DNA of 64,000 bases from Brevundimonas diminuta 3F5N (lineage in GTDB: Bacteria; Pseudomonadota; Alphaproteobacteria; Caulobacterales; Caulobacteraceae), in NCBI RefSeq assembly GCF_900163625.1, contig NZ_FUIE01000065.1, positions 1-64,000 on the forward strand. Reading direction: 5' to 3'. Positions 24,001-33,309 of this stretch are shown here, in pieces. Each line of letters begins with the position of its first letter. Position 1 is the stretch's first letter. The position numbers and the translations under genes are program-made. The notes below the pieces were generated by a model. That model saw nothing but the letters and a program-made list of their open reading frames with translations, was not told the DNA's origin and did no database searches.

Positions 24001-25680
24001 TCAGACCCCCGTGATCGCCCCATCCGCGCGGCGGACGCCGACGCGCTTCAGCGCAGTGACCTCGAACGGCTTGGCGAAGATGGTCGAGACCTGCATCAGC
24101 GCCGCCTCTGCCCGGTCCTCGCTCAGGGTCAGCAGGATGAAGCCCTTGGCCGACTGGTCGCAGAAGCGCACCTCGTCATTGGCCTGCATCAGCGCCGCGC
24201 CCAAGGGGAAGCCGCCGATGGCGTCGCCGATCGAGGGGCTAGAGACCGCGCTGGTCCCGAACTCGACCGCCCGGCGCGCGCCGCTGGCGTCCTTCAGCTC
24301 ATTGACCCAGAAGGCGTGGCTGTCGCCGGCCAGGACGATGGGCTGCACCCCTGCCTCGGCGAAGGCGGCGTAGAGGCGCTCGCGTCCGGCCGGATAGCCG
24401 TCCCAGGCGTCGAGGTTGAACGGCAGGCCCATCTTGAACAGGAACAGGGCCTGTTCGAACTGGTCACGATAGGCCTCGGGGATCTGGGCCATCAGACCCT
24501 GGACCTGGGCCTCGGTCAGGGTGCGCGACACGTCGGGTCCGGCGACGCGCGCCATAACGACCTGATTGCCCAGCACCTGCCACGGACAGCCCTTGGCCTT
24601 GGAGGCGGCCAGTTCGCGCTTCAGCCAGTCGCGCTGCTGCGGCCCCATCAGATCGCGGGCGGGGTCGTTCAGCAAGGCGCGGAAGGCGTCCAGGTCCAGC
24701 ACCGGCTCGCCGTCCGGGCCGCCCTTGGCGCTCAGATCCCTGTCATAGGCCAGCGGTTCGGTGCGGCCGGTCAGGCGGGTCTCGACCATCATCAGGCTGG
24801 CCAGATCGCCGAAGTGGAAGCTGCGGTGGATCGCCTCCTTCAGCGCGCCGGGCGCAGCCTCGCGGATCGGCATCCATTCGTAATAGGCCTTCAGCGCCGC
24901 CGCCTTGCGCTGGGCGAAGTCGCCCTCCGTCTCGGGCTGGTGGTTCTCGGCGCCGTGCAGCCAGGCGTCGTTGGCCGTCTCGTGGTCGTCCCAGACGCAG
25001 ATGAAGGGCGCGCGGGCGTGGGCGGCCTGAAGATCTGCGTCGCGCTTGTACTGGGCGTGGCGCAACCGATAGTCGGCCAGGGAGACGATCTCGTGCGCCG
25101 GCTCGGGAACGCGGCCCAGCGTCGGCCCCGTCGCCATGCCGTAAGCGTCGGAATCCGCCCCGTATTCATAGATGTAGTCGCCCAGATGGACCACGGCGTC
25201 CAGGGTCGGCAGGGCGGCGATCGCCTCATAGGCGTTGAACAGGCCGCCGGGGTGCAACTGGCACGACACCACCGCCAGATTGACGGGCGCCACGCCGTCG
25301 GCCGCCAGGGTGCGCGTGCGGCCCACAGGCGAGCGCGCCTCGCCCACGGCGAAGTCGTAGCGATAGTCGCGGCCGGGGCGCAGGCCCGCCGCGTCGACCT
25401 TGACCGTATAGTCGCGCTCAGGCCCCGTCTCGAACCGGCCCGAGGCGACGACGCGGCCGCCTTCCCCATCCAGCACGCGCCAGACGACCGAGAGCGGCCC
25501 GGCCTGGCCGTCCGCCGGAGTGACGCGCGTCCACAGGATCACCCGATCGGTCGCCGGATCGCCCGAGGCCACCCCGTGGGCGAAGACGACGGCGACGCCT
25601 TCGCCCGACGGCGCCGTGGCGCAGCCCGCCGCCGCGCCCGCGCCGAACAGACCCAGAAGGCCGCGACGGTTCATGCTCAT
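24001..25680 (-). CDS. PhoD-family alkaline phosphatase/phosphodiesterase
   Basis: A 559-residue exported PhoD-like enzyme. The N-terminus is a Tat-type signal with a lipobox-like Cys (MNRRGLLGLFGAGAAAGCAT). The N-terminal PhoD domain (AHGVASGDPATDRVILWTRV) precedes the metallophosphatase core, with metal-site motifs VVHLGDYIYEYGAD, ICVWDDHETANDAW and VLAGDSHAFWVNEL. It hydrolyses phosphate mono- or diesters in the periplasm using Fe/Ca. It starts 11 bases after the stop of the TonB-dependent receptor gene, so the two form an operon. This suggests uptake of an organophosphate or its product. No Pho box was recognisable upstream. Confidence 0.9.
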   Translation of the reverse strand: MSMNRRGLLGLFGAGAAAGCATAPSGEGVAVVFAHGVASGDPATDRVILWTRVTPADGQAGPLSVVWRVLDGEGGRVVASGRFETGPERDYTVKVDAAGLRPGRDYRYDFAVGEARSPVGRTRTLAADGVAPVNLAVVSCQLHPGGLFNAYEAIAALPTLDAVVHLGDYIYEYGADSDAYGMATGPTLGRVPEPAHEIVSLADYRLRHAQYKRDADLQAAHARAPFICVWDDHETANDAWLHGAENHQPETEGDFAQRKAAALKAYYEWMPIREAAPGALKEAIHRSFHFGDLASLMMVETRLTGRTEPLAYDRDLSAKGGPDGEPVLDLDAFRALLNDPARDLMGPQQRDWLKRELAASKAKGCPWQVLGNQVVMARVAGPDVSRTLTEAQVQGLMAQIPEAYRDQFEQALFLFKMGLPFNLDAWDGYPAGRERLYAAFAEAGVQPIVLAGDSHAFWVNELKDASGARRAVEFGTSAVSSPSIGDAIGGFPLGAALMQANDEVRFCDQSAKGFILLTLSEDRAEAALMQVSTIFAKPFEVTALKRVGVRRADGAITGV

Positions 25681-25691
25681 CTTCGCGGCCC

Positions 25692-28250
25692 TCAGTAGCG
25701 CAGGGTGAAGGCGACGCCGTAGCTGGCGCCTCGTCCGGCGATGAAGGTCGGCAGGCCCAGTGCATCGCCGGTGTTGCCCGCGTCCTTGATGTATTCCTCG
25801 TCCAGGATGTTGTCGCCGAAGGCCTCAACGCCCCAGTTGCCCGACGTCGGAGCGTAACGCACCCGCAGGTTCAGCAGCCCGTAGCCGTCCTGATATTCGT
25901 CCTGCACGGTGTCAGCGACGAAGTTGCCGGTCTGCAGTTCCGGCCGGTCGTTGTCGTCGTCGAAGAAGACCTTGGACTGCCAAGTGTAGGTCGGCTGGAT
26001 CTCGAACGTCCCGCTCTCGACCGGCAGGCGCCAGGTCGCGCCGATCGAGGCCATGTGGTCGGGCGACAGGCGGAAGCGGTTGCCGTCGCGCGCGCCCCCG
26101 TCGAAGCGCGAGTGGTTGTAGCCGTAGGTGCCGAACAGATCGAAGGTCGGCGTCGCAGCGAAGGCGACCTGGCCCTCGAAGCCATAGGCGTTGGCCTTGC
26201 CCGCATTGACGGTGACGAAGCGGGTGCCGTCCTGCTCGGTCGTCTGGAAGTTGTCGTAGGCGTAGTGGAACACCGCCCCGTCCAGCCGCAGACGGCGATC
26301 CATCAGCGCCGTCTTGTAGCCGACCTCGAAGCTGTCGACGGTTTCGGCGGGGATGACTTCAAAAGTCGGGGCGCCCAGCGGCACGGACGGGCCGCGCACC
26401 TCCAGCACCTCCGGGCGACGGCCGCGCGCATAGTTGGCGTAGAGGCTGGCGTCGCCTGACAGGGCGTAGCGCGCCGTCAGACGCCAGGTGAAGCCATCGT
26501 CCTCGTGATCTGCCTGGATCAGGTCGCCGTTGCCAGCAGTCGGCTGAGCAGTCAGGGCGAACAGCGGCAGCCCCGAAGCTGCGGGCAGATTGGCCGCGCC
26601 CGGCGTCGCCAGCCCCGTCAGGATGGCCGTGATCTGCTGTTGCAACCGCTGGGCGCCGGCCAGGTCGCCGGCCTGGGCCAGGCGTTGCGCCTGAGCGCCG
26701 AGGGTCTGCACCGCCACCAGGCCGCCGGCGATGGAGCGGCCGTTCAGCACCGCCGCTGAATAACCCGTCGTCTTGTCGTCGCGCGTCCAGCGCACGCCGC
26801 CCGAGAACTCCAGCCGGTCAGTCGCCTTGAAGGTCAGGTCGCCGAACAGGTCATAGGAGGTCAGATCGGCCCGGTTCGTCGCCGTCTCGATGTGAGCGGA
26901 CTTCAGATTGCCGACGATGCCGGGGATCAGCGGATGCGCCGCGGCGGGCAGCATGGACTGAAGAATGCCGCCCATCAGCAACGGCGTCGGCGCGGCGTAG
27001 ATCATCTTCAGACGCTGGTCGCCCAGCGGCGTCGCCAGTTGCAACAGGGCCAGACGCTCGTCGAACTGGGTCGGCATCCGCTGGAAGCCTTCCTCATTGA
27101 AATAGCCCGCACCGACGAAGCCCGAGAAACGGCCGCCGTTATCGAAGTTCAGACGGAACTCCTGGCTCCACTGCTCGCCATAGGCGTGCTCCACCGCCGT
27201 CAGCAGCGGCAGCGACGTGCCGTCCGGATCGAACACCTCGGTCGAGTCGAACTGGCGATAGGCCGTGGTCGAGTTCAGCGTCAGGGACGGCGACAGGTCC
27301 CACTTCACCAGGCCCGTCACGCCCCAGACCTCGCGATCCAGGCCCAGACTGACGCCGCCGTCGAAATCGGCGCCGGGCGTTAGGGCCGCGCCGTCCCACG
27401 GCGCACGCCCGCCAAGGGAGGCGCCCGTTTTCGGGTCGAAGGGATCATAGGCGATCGACTTGAACGAAGTCCCGCTGGCCGAGTCCGTCTGATAGTTGGC
27501 GATCAGATCGGCGCGCAGATTGTCGGTCGGCGCCCAGGCGCCCGACAGGCGCAACGCCTTGGTCTCGATCGAATTATAGTCCTCGCCGCCCAGCAGGTTC
27601 TCGACCGTGCCGCCGCGCGTCTTCATCCGCGCCGCCAGGCGCAGGGCGCCGGTCTCGCCTACGGGCGCATTCACGAAACCCTCGACCGCGCGATAGTCCA
27701 GATCGCCCGCCTCGATGCGAGCGCCGGCGTCGAACTGGCCCGGACGGGCGCGGTTCTGCACCAGATTGACCGCGCCGATCAGGGCGCCGCGGCCATAAAG
27801 GGTCGATTGCGGTCCCTTGGCCACCTCGACCCGTTCCATGTCGAACAGCTCGACATAGGAGCCGCGCGACTTGGAGATCGACACCCCGTCCTGGAACACC
27901 GACACCCGCGGCTCGGCGGTGGCGGCGCCCGAGTCCGAGGTGATGCCGCGCATCACGAAGCCCGGATTGTTCGGCGACTGGTTCTGCACCAGGAAGCCCG
28001 GCACGAAGGCCGACAGCTGATCGAACTCCTGCACGCCCAGGTTTTCCAGGAAATCGCCGCTGTACGCCGTCAGGGCGAAAGGCACCTCGATCGGGTCCTG
28101 AGCGCGCAGTTGGGCCGTCACCACGATGTCGTCCACGGCGGTCGTCGTCTCGCTCGACGAAACGCTTTGGGCATGGGCGGCGCCGGCCGCCATCAGGCCC
28201 GCGACGGCGGCGCCCGCCAGGAATCCACGCTTAAGGCTGATCGGCTTCAT
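25692..28250 (-). CDS. TonB-dependent outer-membrane receptor (paired with PhoD)
   Basis: An 852-residue gated outer-membrane transporter. Signal peptide: LAGAAVAGLMAAGAAHAQ. A TonB-box-like segment (DDIVVTAQLRAQDPIEVP) precedes the plug (ENLGVQEFDQLSAFVPGFLV, then VSVFQDGVSISKSRGSYVEL, and VEVAKGPQSTLYGRGALIGA). The barrel occupies the rest and ends in the aromatic terminal strand GVAFTLRY. The sequence places it in the iron-complex/vitamin-type receptor group widely expanded in Caulobacterales. The substrate cannot be read from sequence. The co-transcribed PhoD suggests a phosphate-bearing organic compound. Confidence 0.93.
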   Translation of the reverse strand: MKPISLKRGFLAGAAVAGLMAAGAAHAQSVSSSETTTAVDDIVVTAQLRAQDPIEVPFALTAYSGDFLENLGVQEFDQLSAFVPGFLVQNQSPNNPGFVMRGITSDSGAATAEPRVSVFQDGVSISKSRGSYVELFDMERVEVAKGPQSTLYGRGALIGAVNLVQNRARPGQFDAGARIEAGDLDYRAVEGFVNAPVGETGALRLAARMKTRGGTVENLLGGEDYNSIETKALRLSGAWAPTDNLRADLIANYQTDSASGTSFKSIAYDPFDPKTGASLGGRAPWDGAALTPGADFDGGVSLGLDREVWGVTGLVKWDLSPSLTLNSTTAYRQFDSTEVFDPDGTSLPLLTAVEHAYGEQWSQEFRLNFDNGGRFSGFVGAGYFNEEGFQRMPTQFDERLALLQLATPLGDQRLKMIYAAPTPLLMGGILQSMLPAAAHPLIPGIVGNLKSAHIETATNRADLTSYDLFGDLTFKATDRLEFSGGVRWTRDDKTTGYSAAVLNGRSIAGGLVAVQTLGAQAQRLAQAGDLAGAQRLQQQITAILTGLATPGAANLPAASGLPLFALTAQPTAGNGDLIQADHEDDGFTWRLTARYALSGDASLYANYARGRRPEVLEVRGPSVPLGAPTFEVIPAETVDSFEVGYKTALMDRRLRLDGAVFHYAYDNFQTTEQDGTRFVTVNAGKANAYGFEGQVAFAATPTFDLFGTYGYNHSRFDGGARDGNRFRLSPDHMASIGATWRLPVESGTFEIQPTYTWQSKVFFDDDNDRPELQTGNFVADTVQDEYQDGYGLLNLRVRYAPTSGNWGVEAFGDNILDEEYIKDAGNTGDALGLPTFIAGRGASYGVAFTLRY

Positions 28251-28430
28251 GGTCTTACCCCCTGAGAAAGCAGGGCAGACCTAAAGACGCTGAATGTCGC
28301 AGGCGCGACGCCGCCGTCACGGCCCGATGAAGCTGCGACGGCGGTTAGGCGAATTTTCTTCGCCCCACGGCGCATCTCTCGAACCCACGCCGGACGCGCA
28401 ATCCATCGAGCGACGCTCAGGTTGGATGTC

Positions 28431-28464
28431 AAAAAGCCCCCGCAGTGCGAACTGCGAGGGCTTT
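28431..28464 (-). terminator. Rho-independent terminator of the second TonB receptor gene
   Basis: On the minus strand a 12-bp stem (AGCCCTCGCAGT with ACTGCGGGGGCT, one mismatch, loop of four bases) is followed by a T-run (CTTTTT). It lies 18 bases after the stop at 28482. Confidence 0.85.
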
Positions 28465-28481
28465 CAATTGGTCGATCGCTT

Positions 28482-30725
28482 TTAGAACCGAGCGGTCACG
28501 CTCAGCGTCACCGTACGCGGCGCGCCGTAGAAGGCCACCACGGAGTCGCCAGTGATGGCGCCGGGGAAGTTGTAGCCGCCCGCGCGGTAACGCTCATCGC
28601 CCAGGTTCCGGCCCGCCAGGCTGACGCGATAGCGCGTATCCGGCGAGGTCCACATCAAGGTGGCGTCATACAGCCAGTAAGCCCCCTGATCGAGCAGCGG
28701 GATCGGCGTCTCGAACATCTGCGTCGCGCCGCGATAGGAGGCGATCGGCGTCAACATCAGCGACCCCTTGTCGCCCAGATCGAGGCTGTAGGGCAGCGCC
28801 AGGCTGGCGGTCCAATCCGGCGTGTTCTGGAAATGGCGCTGATCGGCCATGTTCTCACGCTTGCCGGTCAGCGGGTTCAAGGTGACGAACTCGTTGAACT
28901 TGGCGTCCAGATAACCCAGCGTCAGACGCGGGATGAAGCTGTCGGTGATCCGCGCGCTGGCCTCCAGCTCCCAGCCCCAGATCTCGCTCGATCCGGCGTT
29001 GTCGACATAGCTGACGACCGAGGTGGGCGGGATGTAGAACTGCGAGGTGATCTGCTGGTCGGTATACTCCGACTTGAACAGGGCCGTGGCGAAGTTGACG
29101 CGGCGGTCCAGCAGCGAGCCCTTCAGTCCGATCTCATAGGTGTCGACCAGTTCCGGCTGATAGCCGTTGATGGTTTCAGGATACAGCTTGGCGTCGCCGC
29201 GCATATCGAAACCGCCCGACTTGAAGCCCCGGCCGTAAGAGGCATAGGCCGTCAGCTCCGGCGTGAATTTGTAGCTGGCGCTGACCCGCGGCGTGAACTC
29301 CGAATAGGTGTCGGAGTTGCTGTAATTGGTCGCCGGGCCGCCGATGGCGACAGCGTTCAAGTTATGGAAATAGGGGCTGCGGACGCCGCTATAAAGCTGG
29401 CGCAGCTGAGTGACGCTCTTCTTATCCTGCGTCCAGCGGCCGCCCACCGACAGCGACAGCTGATCGGTCACATCATAGTTGAAGTCCGCGAAGACAGCAA
29501 AGCTCTGGGTATCGACCTTGCCGCCGGTGTAGGTCGTCACCGGGAAGGGAACGAAAACGCCGGGCGCGACTTCCAGCACGTTCTTTCCGACAACCGTGTC
29601 GAACGCGCCCTTGGCCATCGCATCCATATAGAAGACGCCCGCGACGCCCTGCCAACGCGAGCCCTGGAACAGAACCTGAAGCTCCTGCGTGAACTGGCTG
29701 TCGGCGTAGTAGCCGGGAATATCCAGATACGCTTCGGGCAGGCCGTCGAAGTCGATGCCGTCGCCCTTGGTGTCGCCATCCCGGAAGGCCGTGATCGACT
29801 TCAGCGTCACGGCTTCGTTGACGTTCCACTCGCCGGTCAGCGACAGGCCGCGCGTGCGCACATAGCCGTCGTCGCCGATGCCCGCCCGCGTGTCATAGGC
29901 CTTGTCCGTCGTCGGCGCGAGTAGACGGTGAGCGTGACGGGCGTTGGATTCGTCCACGGTGATGTCGCCCGCCAGGCGGAAGAACAGATCGTCACGCGGC
30001 GTCCACTCAATGCTCAGACGCCCCGCCGTGACGTCCTTATTGTAGTGTTCCGCCCCGGTGTTCAGGTTCGTGCCGTAGCCGTCGCGGGTGTAGCGCGCGA
30101 TCGCGCCACCGATCCGCAGGGTCTCGGTCAGCGGCGCCGAACCCGAGGCGATCAGGTCGACCTGATTATAGCTGCCGTAGGCGCCCTTCAGCGTCAGCTC
30201 CGGGTCAGGCCCCAGGCGCTTGGTGACGTATTTGATCGCCCCGCCGATGGTGTTGCGGCCGTAAAGCGTGCCCTGCGGCCCGCGCAGGACTTCCAGCCGT
30301 TCGATATCGAAGATGTCCAGCACCGCGCCCTGCGGACGGGCCACATAGACGTCATCGACATAGAGGCCGACGCCCGGCTCGAAGCCCCACAGAGGATCCT
30401 GCTGGCCGACGCCGCGAATGAAGGTGGTCAGGGTCGAGTTGGTGCCGCGCGCCACCTGAACCGTCGCGTTCGGCGTCTGCTGCTGCAAGGTGGTGATGTC
30501 GGCTGCGCCGGTCTGTTCCAGGCGCTCGCTGGTGACGGCGGTGACGGCGACCGGCACGTCCTTCAGGCTTTCCTCGCGACGGCGCGCCGTGACGACGATG
30601 TCGTCCACGTTCGAAGCCTGCTCAGTCTCCGTCGCCTGCTGGGCCAGGGTCGGCGCCGCGCACAGCGAGGCGGTGATGAAGGCGCTGGTCATCAGCGCCA
30701 GACGCAACTGTCCTGTCGATCGCAT
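28482..30725 (-). CDS. TonB-dependent outer-membrane receptor
   Basis: A 747-residue TonB-dependent receptor. Signal peptide ends ...CAAPTLAQ. A TonB box (VDDIVVTARRREESLKDVPV) leads into the plug ([60 protein letters not shown]). The 22-strand barrel ends PRTVTLSVTARF. It is divergent from a carboxylesterase gene and shares with it an intergenic region bearing two TetR-like palindromes. The receptor, esterase and TetR gene thus look like one regulated unit for an esterified substrate. Followed by a strong terminator. Confidence 0.93.
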   Translation of the reverse strand: MRSTGQLRLALMTSAFITASLCAAPTLAQQATETEQASNVDDIVVTARRREESLKDVPVAVTAVTSERLEQTGAADITTLQQQTPNATVQVARGTNSTLTTFIRGVGQQDPLWGFEPGVGLYVDDVYVARPQGAVLDIFDIERLEVLRGPQGTLYGRNTIGGAIKYVTKRLGPDPELTLKGAYGSYNQVDLIASGSAPLTETLRIGGAIARYTRDGYGTNLNTGAEHYNKDVTAGRLSIEWTPRDDLFFRLAGDITVDESNARHAHRLLAPTTDKAYDTRAGIGDDGYVRTRGLSLTGEWNVNEAVTLKSITAFRDGDTKGDGIDFDGLPEAYLDIPGYYADSQFTQELQVLFQGSRWQGVAGVFYMDAMAKGAFDTVVGKNVLEVAPGVFVPFPVTTYTGGKVDTQSFAVFADFNYDVTDQLSLSVGGRWTQDKKSVTQLRQLYSGVRSPYFHNLNAVAIGGPATNYSNSDTYSEFTPRVSASYKFTPELTAYASYGRGFKSGGFDMRGDAKLYPETINGYQPELVDTYEIGLKGSLLDRRVNFATALFKSEYTDQQITSQFYIPPTSVVSYVDNAGSSEIWGWELEASARITDSFIPRLTLGYLDAKFNEFVTLNPLTGKRENMADQRHFQNTPDWTASLALPYSLDLGDKGSLMLTPIASYRGATQMFETPIPLLDQGAYWLYDATLMWTSPDTRYRVSLAGRNLGDERYRAGGYNFPGAITGDSVVAFYGAPRTVTLSVTARF

Positions 30726-30810
30726 TCTCGTTTCCTCTCCACGCGCGGTCGTTTGCTCGCCGCTGATCTGTGTTGGAGCGACGGTGATCCGCGAACGGCC
30801 CCGCTGTCAA

Positions 30811-30836
30811 CATCATTCATTCCCGCATGAATGATG
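30811..30836. promoter_or_regulatory. TetR-type operator 1 (CATCATTCAT-N6-ATGAATGATG)
   Basis: A perfect 10-bp inverted repeat with a 6-bp spacer lies in the divergent gap between the TonB receptor (start 30725) and the carboxylesterase (start 30924). The inner half-site ATTCAT/ATGAAT recurs in the second palindrome 56 bp away (centre to centre). The nearest candidate regulator is the TetR gene at 32442. Confidence 0.7.
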
Positions 30837-30871
30837 TTTCACGAAGCGGCTCGACAGCCGGACGCGCATTC

Positions 30872-30887
30872 TTCATTCTCAAATGAA
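30872..30887. promoter_or_regulatory. TetR-type operator 2 (TTCATT-N4-AATGAA)
   Basis: A 16-bp palindrome related in its half-sites to the larger one at 30811-30836. It lies 37 bases before the carboxylesterase ATG, where it could cover that gene's promoter, while operator 1 lies nearer the receptor promoter. Confidence 0.55.
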
Positions 30888-30923
30888 CGAGTGCGGCGAA
30901 GATCGCGCCTGAAGGGACGAAAC

Positions 30924-32432
30924 ATGGATCAGCTCCATCAAGGCGCGACGCATCCCGTCACGCACACGCCGTCGGGCGCCCTGCGCGGCCGCCGCGAAGG
31001 TTCGGCGAACGTCTTTCGCGGCGTGCCCTACGCCGCCGCGCCGATCGGCGAGCTGCGCTGGCGCGCGCCGCGCCCCTTCCCGACCTGGGAGGGCGTGCGC
31101 GAAGCCGCCGCCTTCGGGCCTTCCGCGCCCCAGGCGGGTCCGGCGGACGTGGCCGACATCGTCTCCATCGGCGGCGCGCCCGAGCCGACCAGCGAGGACT
31201 CCCTGACGCTGAACCTCTGGGCGCCGGCCGAAACGACAGCCCCGGCGCCGGTCATGGTCTGGCTGCACGGCGGATCGAACCGGATGGGCGCGGGCTCCCT
31301 GCCCTTCTATGACGGCGCCGCCTTCGCCCGCGACGGCGTGATGCTGGTCAGCGTCAACTATCGCCTGGGCCAGCTCGGCTTCTTCGCCCACCCCGCCCTG
31401 ACGGCCGAGACGCCCGCCGACGAGCCGCTGGGCAACCAGGCCTTGCTGGATCAGATCGCGGCCCTGGAATGGGTGCGCGATCACGCCGCCAGCTTCGGCG
31501 GCGATCCGGCCAACGTCACCCTGTTCGGAGAATCCGCCGGGGGCCTCGACATTCTGGCGCTGATGACAGCGAAGCGGGCGCGCGGCCTGTTCCACAAGGC
31601 CGTCGTCCAGTCCGGCGGCGGCTGGTTGCCCGCCACGCCGCTGAAGACCGCATATGAGCGCAGCGCCGCAACAGCGGCCGCTCTCGGTCTGAACGCCCCA
31701 GACGCCGCCGCGCTGCGCGCCGTCGCACCCGAGCGGCTGACCGCCGTCGAAGGCGCCTTCGGCCCGGTCATCGACGACCGCCTGCTGGACCGCGACCCGA
31801 TCAGCGCCTTCGCGCGCGGCGACTTCGCCGATGTGCCGCTGATGATCGGGGTCAACAGCGGCGAAGATTCCCTGCTCAACTACGGCGGCGGGCTGGAACG
31901 CTTCGGCAAGCTGATCAAGCCGAACGCGGCTCTAGCCCGCCTCTATCCGCAGGCGAGCGGCGACGAGGAGCAGTTGATCCGCCACGGCTTCCGCGACTTC
32001 GCCTTCGCCGCCCCCGCGCGCTGGGTCGCGTCGCGCCCACATCGATCGAAGACATGGCTATACGCTTTTGATTACGTAGAAGAAGCTCGGCGCGACACCA
32101 TGCCCCGCGCCGCCCACGCCGCCGAGATCTTTCATGTCTTCGAGACGCTGGACCACCGCCCCGACGGCGCTCCGCCCGCGACCGATGCCGACCGCGCCGT
32201 CAGCGCCGCCATGCACGCCCGCTGGATCGCATTCGCCAAGACAGGCGCGCCCGGCGCCGGCTGGCCCGCCTACACGCCTGCGGACGACGCCTGGATGGTG
32301 TTCAACGCGACACCCGGCGGCGAGGTGAAGCGCGGCTGGTGGAAGGCGGCGCTGGACCACCACGGACGCAAGGGCAAGCTGCTGATCCTGTTGATGCGGC
32401 TGCGGGATCGCTTGCGGCGGGCGTTCGGGTAA
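30924..32432 (+). CDS. Type-B carboxylesterase/lipase
   Basis: A 502-residue alpha/beta hydrolase of the carboxylesterase/para-nitrobenzyl esterase family. Landmarks are VFRGVPYAAAPIGELRWRAP near the N-terminus, the oxyanion loop VMVWLHGGSNRMGAG, the nucleophile Ser in VTLFGESAGGLDIL, the acid in GVNSGEDSLL and the His in RAAHAAEIFHVF. No signal peptide is seen from the ATG at 30924, which has a GAAGGGA ribosome site; an upstream in-frame ATG lies inside operator 1. Hydrolyses carboxylic esters, probably of a compound imported by the divergent TonB receptor. The TetR gene follows after nine bases. Confidence 0.92.
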   Translation: MDQLHQGATHPVTHTPSGALRGRREGSANVFRGVPYAAAPIGELRWRAPRPFPTWEGVREAAAFGPSAPQAGPADVADIVSIGGAPEPTSEDSLTLNLWAPAETTAPAPVMVWLHGGSNRMGAGSLPFYDGAAFARDGVMLVSVNYRLGQLGFFAHPALTAETPADEPLGNQALLDQIAALEWVRDHAASFGGDPANVTLFGESAGGLDILALMTAKRARGLFHKAVVQSGGGWLPATPLKTAYERSAATAAALGLNAPDAAALRAVAPERLTAVEGAFGPVIDDRLLDRDPISAFARGDFADVPLMIGVNSGEDSLLNYGGGLERFGKLIKPNAALARLYPQASGDEEQLIRHGFRDFAFAAPARWVASRPHRSKTWLYAFDYVEEARRDTMPRAAHAAEIFHVFETLDHRPDGAPPATDADRAVSAAMHARWIAFAKTGAPGAGWPAYTPADDAWMVFNATPGGEVKRGWWKAALDHHGRKGKLLILLMRLRDRLRRAFG

Positions 32433-32441
32433 GCTGTCTGC

Positions 32442-33152
32442 ATGACGACGACTGAGTCCAAGCCGCGCGCCAAGGCCTCCACGAAACCCAAGGCGCCGCC
32501 AAAGCCCAAGGCCCAGCGCCGCGAGGAAACGACCACCCGCATCCTGGACGTGGCCGAAGCCCTGTTCGCGCGCGACGGCCTGCACGGCGTCACCCTGAAG
32601 GCGGTGGCCAAGGAGGCGGGCGTCGATACGGCCCTGCTGCACTATTATTTCGACGACAAGAACCGGCTGTTCTCGACTGTCTTCGGCCGCCGCGCCGAGG
32701 TGGTGAACCAGCTACGCCTGGACAGCCTGGACCGCTATGAAGCAGAGCACGGCGACGCCATGACCGTCAGCGGCGCCATCGACGCCTTCCTGCGCCCGCT
32801 GTTCGTCCTGTTCGAAACCGGAGACCGCGCCTGGCTGAATTACGCGGCCCTGGTCGCCCAGGTGAACAACACCCCGGCCTGGGGCGGCGACACCATGCAC
32901 CAGCATTTCGATCCGGTGATCGATCGCTTCATCGGCCTGCTGAAGCGGATCGCGCCCGACACGCCCGAGCGACAGATCTACTGGTTCTACCACCTGCTGT
33001 CGGGATCGCTGACCCTGTCCCTGGCTCAGACAGGGCGCATCGACGTTCTGTCCGGCGGCCTGTGCAAGTCATCGGAAATGAGCGCCATATGCGACGCCAT
33101 GGAGGTCATCTTCACCGGCGGCTTCGAAGCCATGAGCCGACTGCCGAAATAG
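32442..33152 (+). CDS. TetR-family regulator (downstream of carboxylesterase)
   Basis: A 236-residue TetR-type repressor. A Lys/Pro/Ala-rich N-terminal extension of about 25 residues (KASTKPKAPPKPKAQRREE) precedes a standard HTH (TRILDVAEALFARDGLHGVT, LKAVAKEAGVDTALLHYYF, DDKNRLFSTVFGRRAEVV). The ligand-binding C-terminal domain follows (DAFLRPLFVLFETGDRAWLN). It is co-transcribed with the esterase, and the palindromes before the esterase are plausible autoregulatory targets. The basic extension may add DNA contacts. The ligand is probably the ester or its acid product. Confidence 0.9.
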   Translation: MTTTESKPRAKASTKPKAPPKPKAQRREETTTRILDVAEALFARDGLHGVTLKAVAKEAGVDTALLHYYFDDKNRLFSTVFGRRAEVVNQLRLDSLDRYEAEHGDAMTVSGAIDAFLRPLFVLFETGDRAWLNYAALVAQVNNTPAWGGDTMHQHFDPVIDRFIGLLKRIAPDTPERQIYWFYHLLSGSLTLSLAQTGRIDVLSGGLCKSSEMSAICDAMEVIFTGGFEAMSRLPK

Positions 33153-33309
33153 GCCTGTTTTCGCGACTACGGCTGTCTTGAGACTCAGCGCCCACCCCAT
33201 GGCCGCCCCCATGGCGGCGTGAGGGCGACGATACGCCCGCGCGTAACCATCAGACGCGCGGCATTCAGCCGAATCCCCCGCCACGCCTTGCGTCCGGTGA
33301 ACCGATTTC

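Noticed and set aside
28311-28344. 8-bp GC-rich inverted repeat (CCGCCGTC/GACGGCGG) upstream of the PhoD-linked receptor
   Set aside because: GC-rich 8-mers with an 18-base loop are expected by chance here, and no adjacent promoter element supports it.
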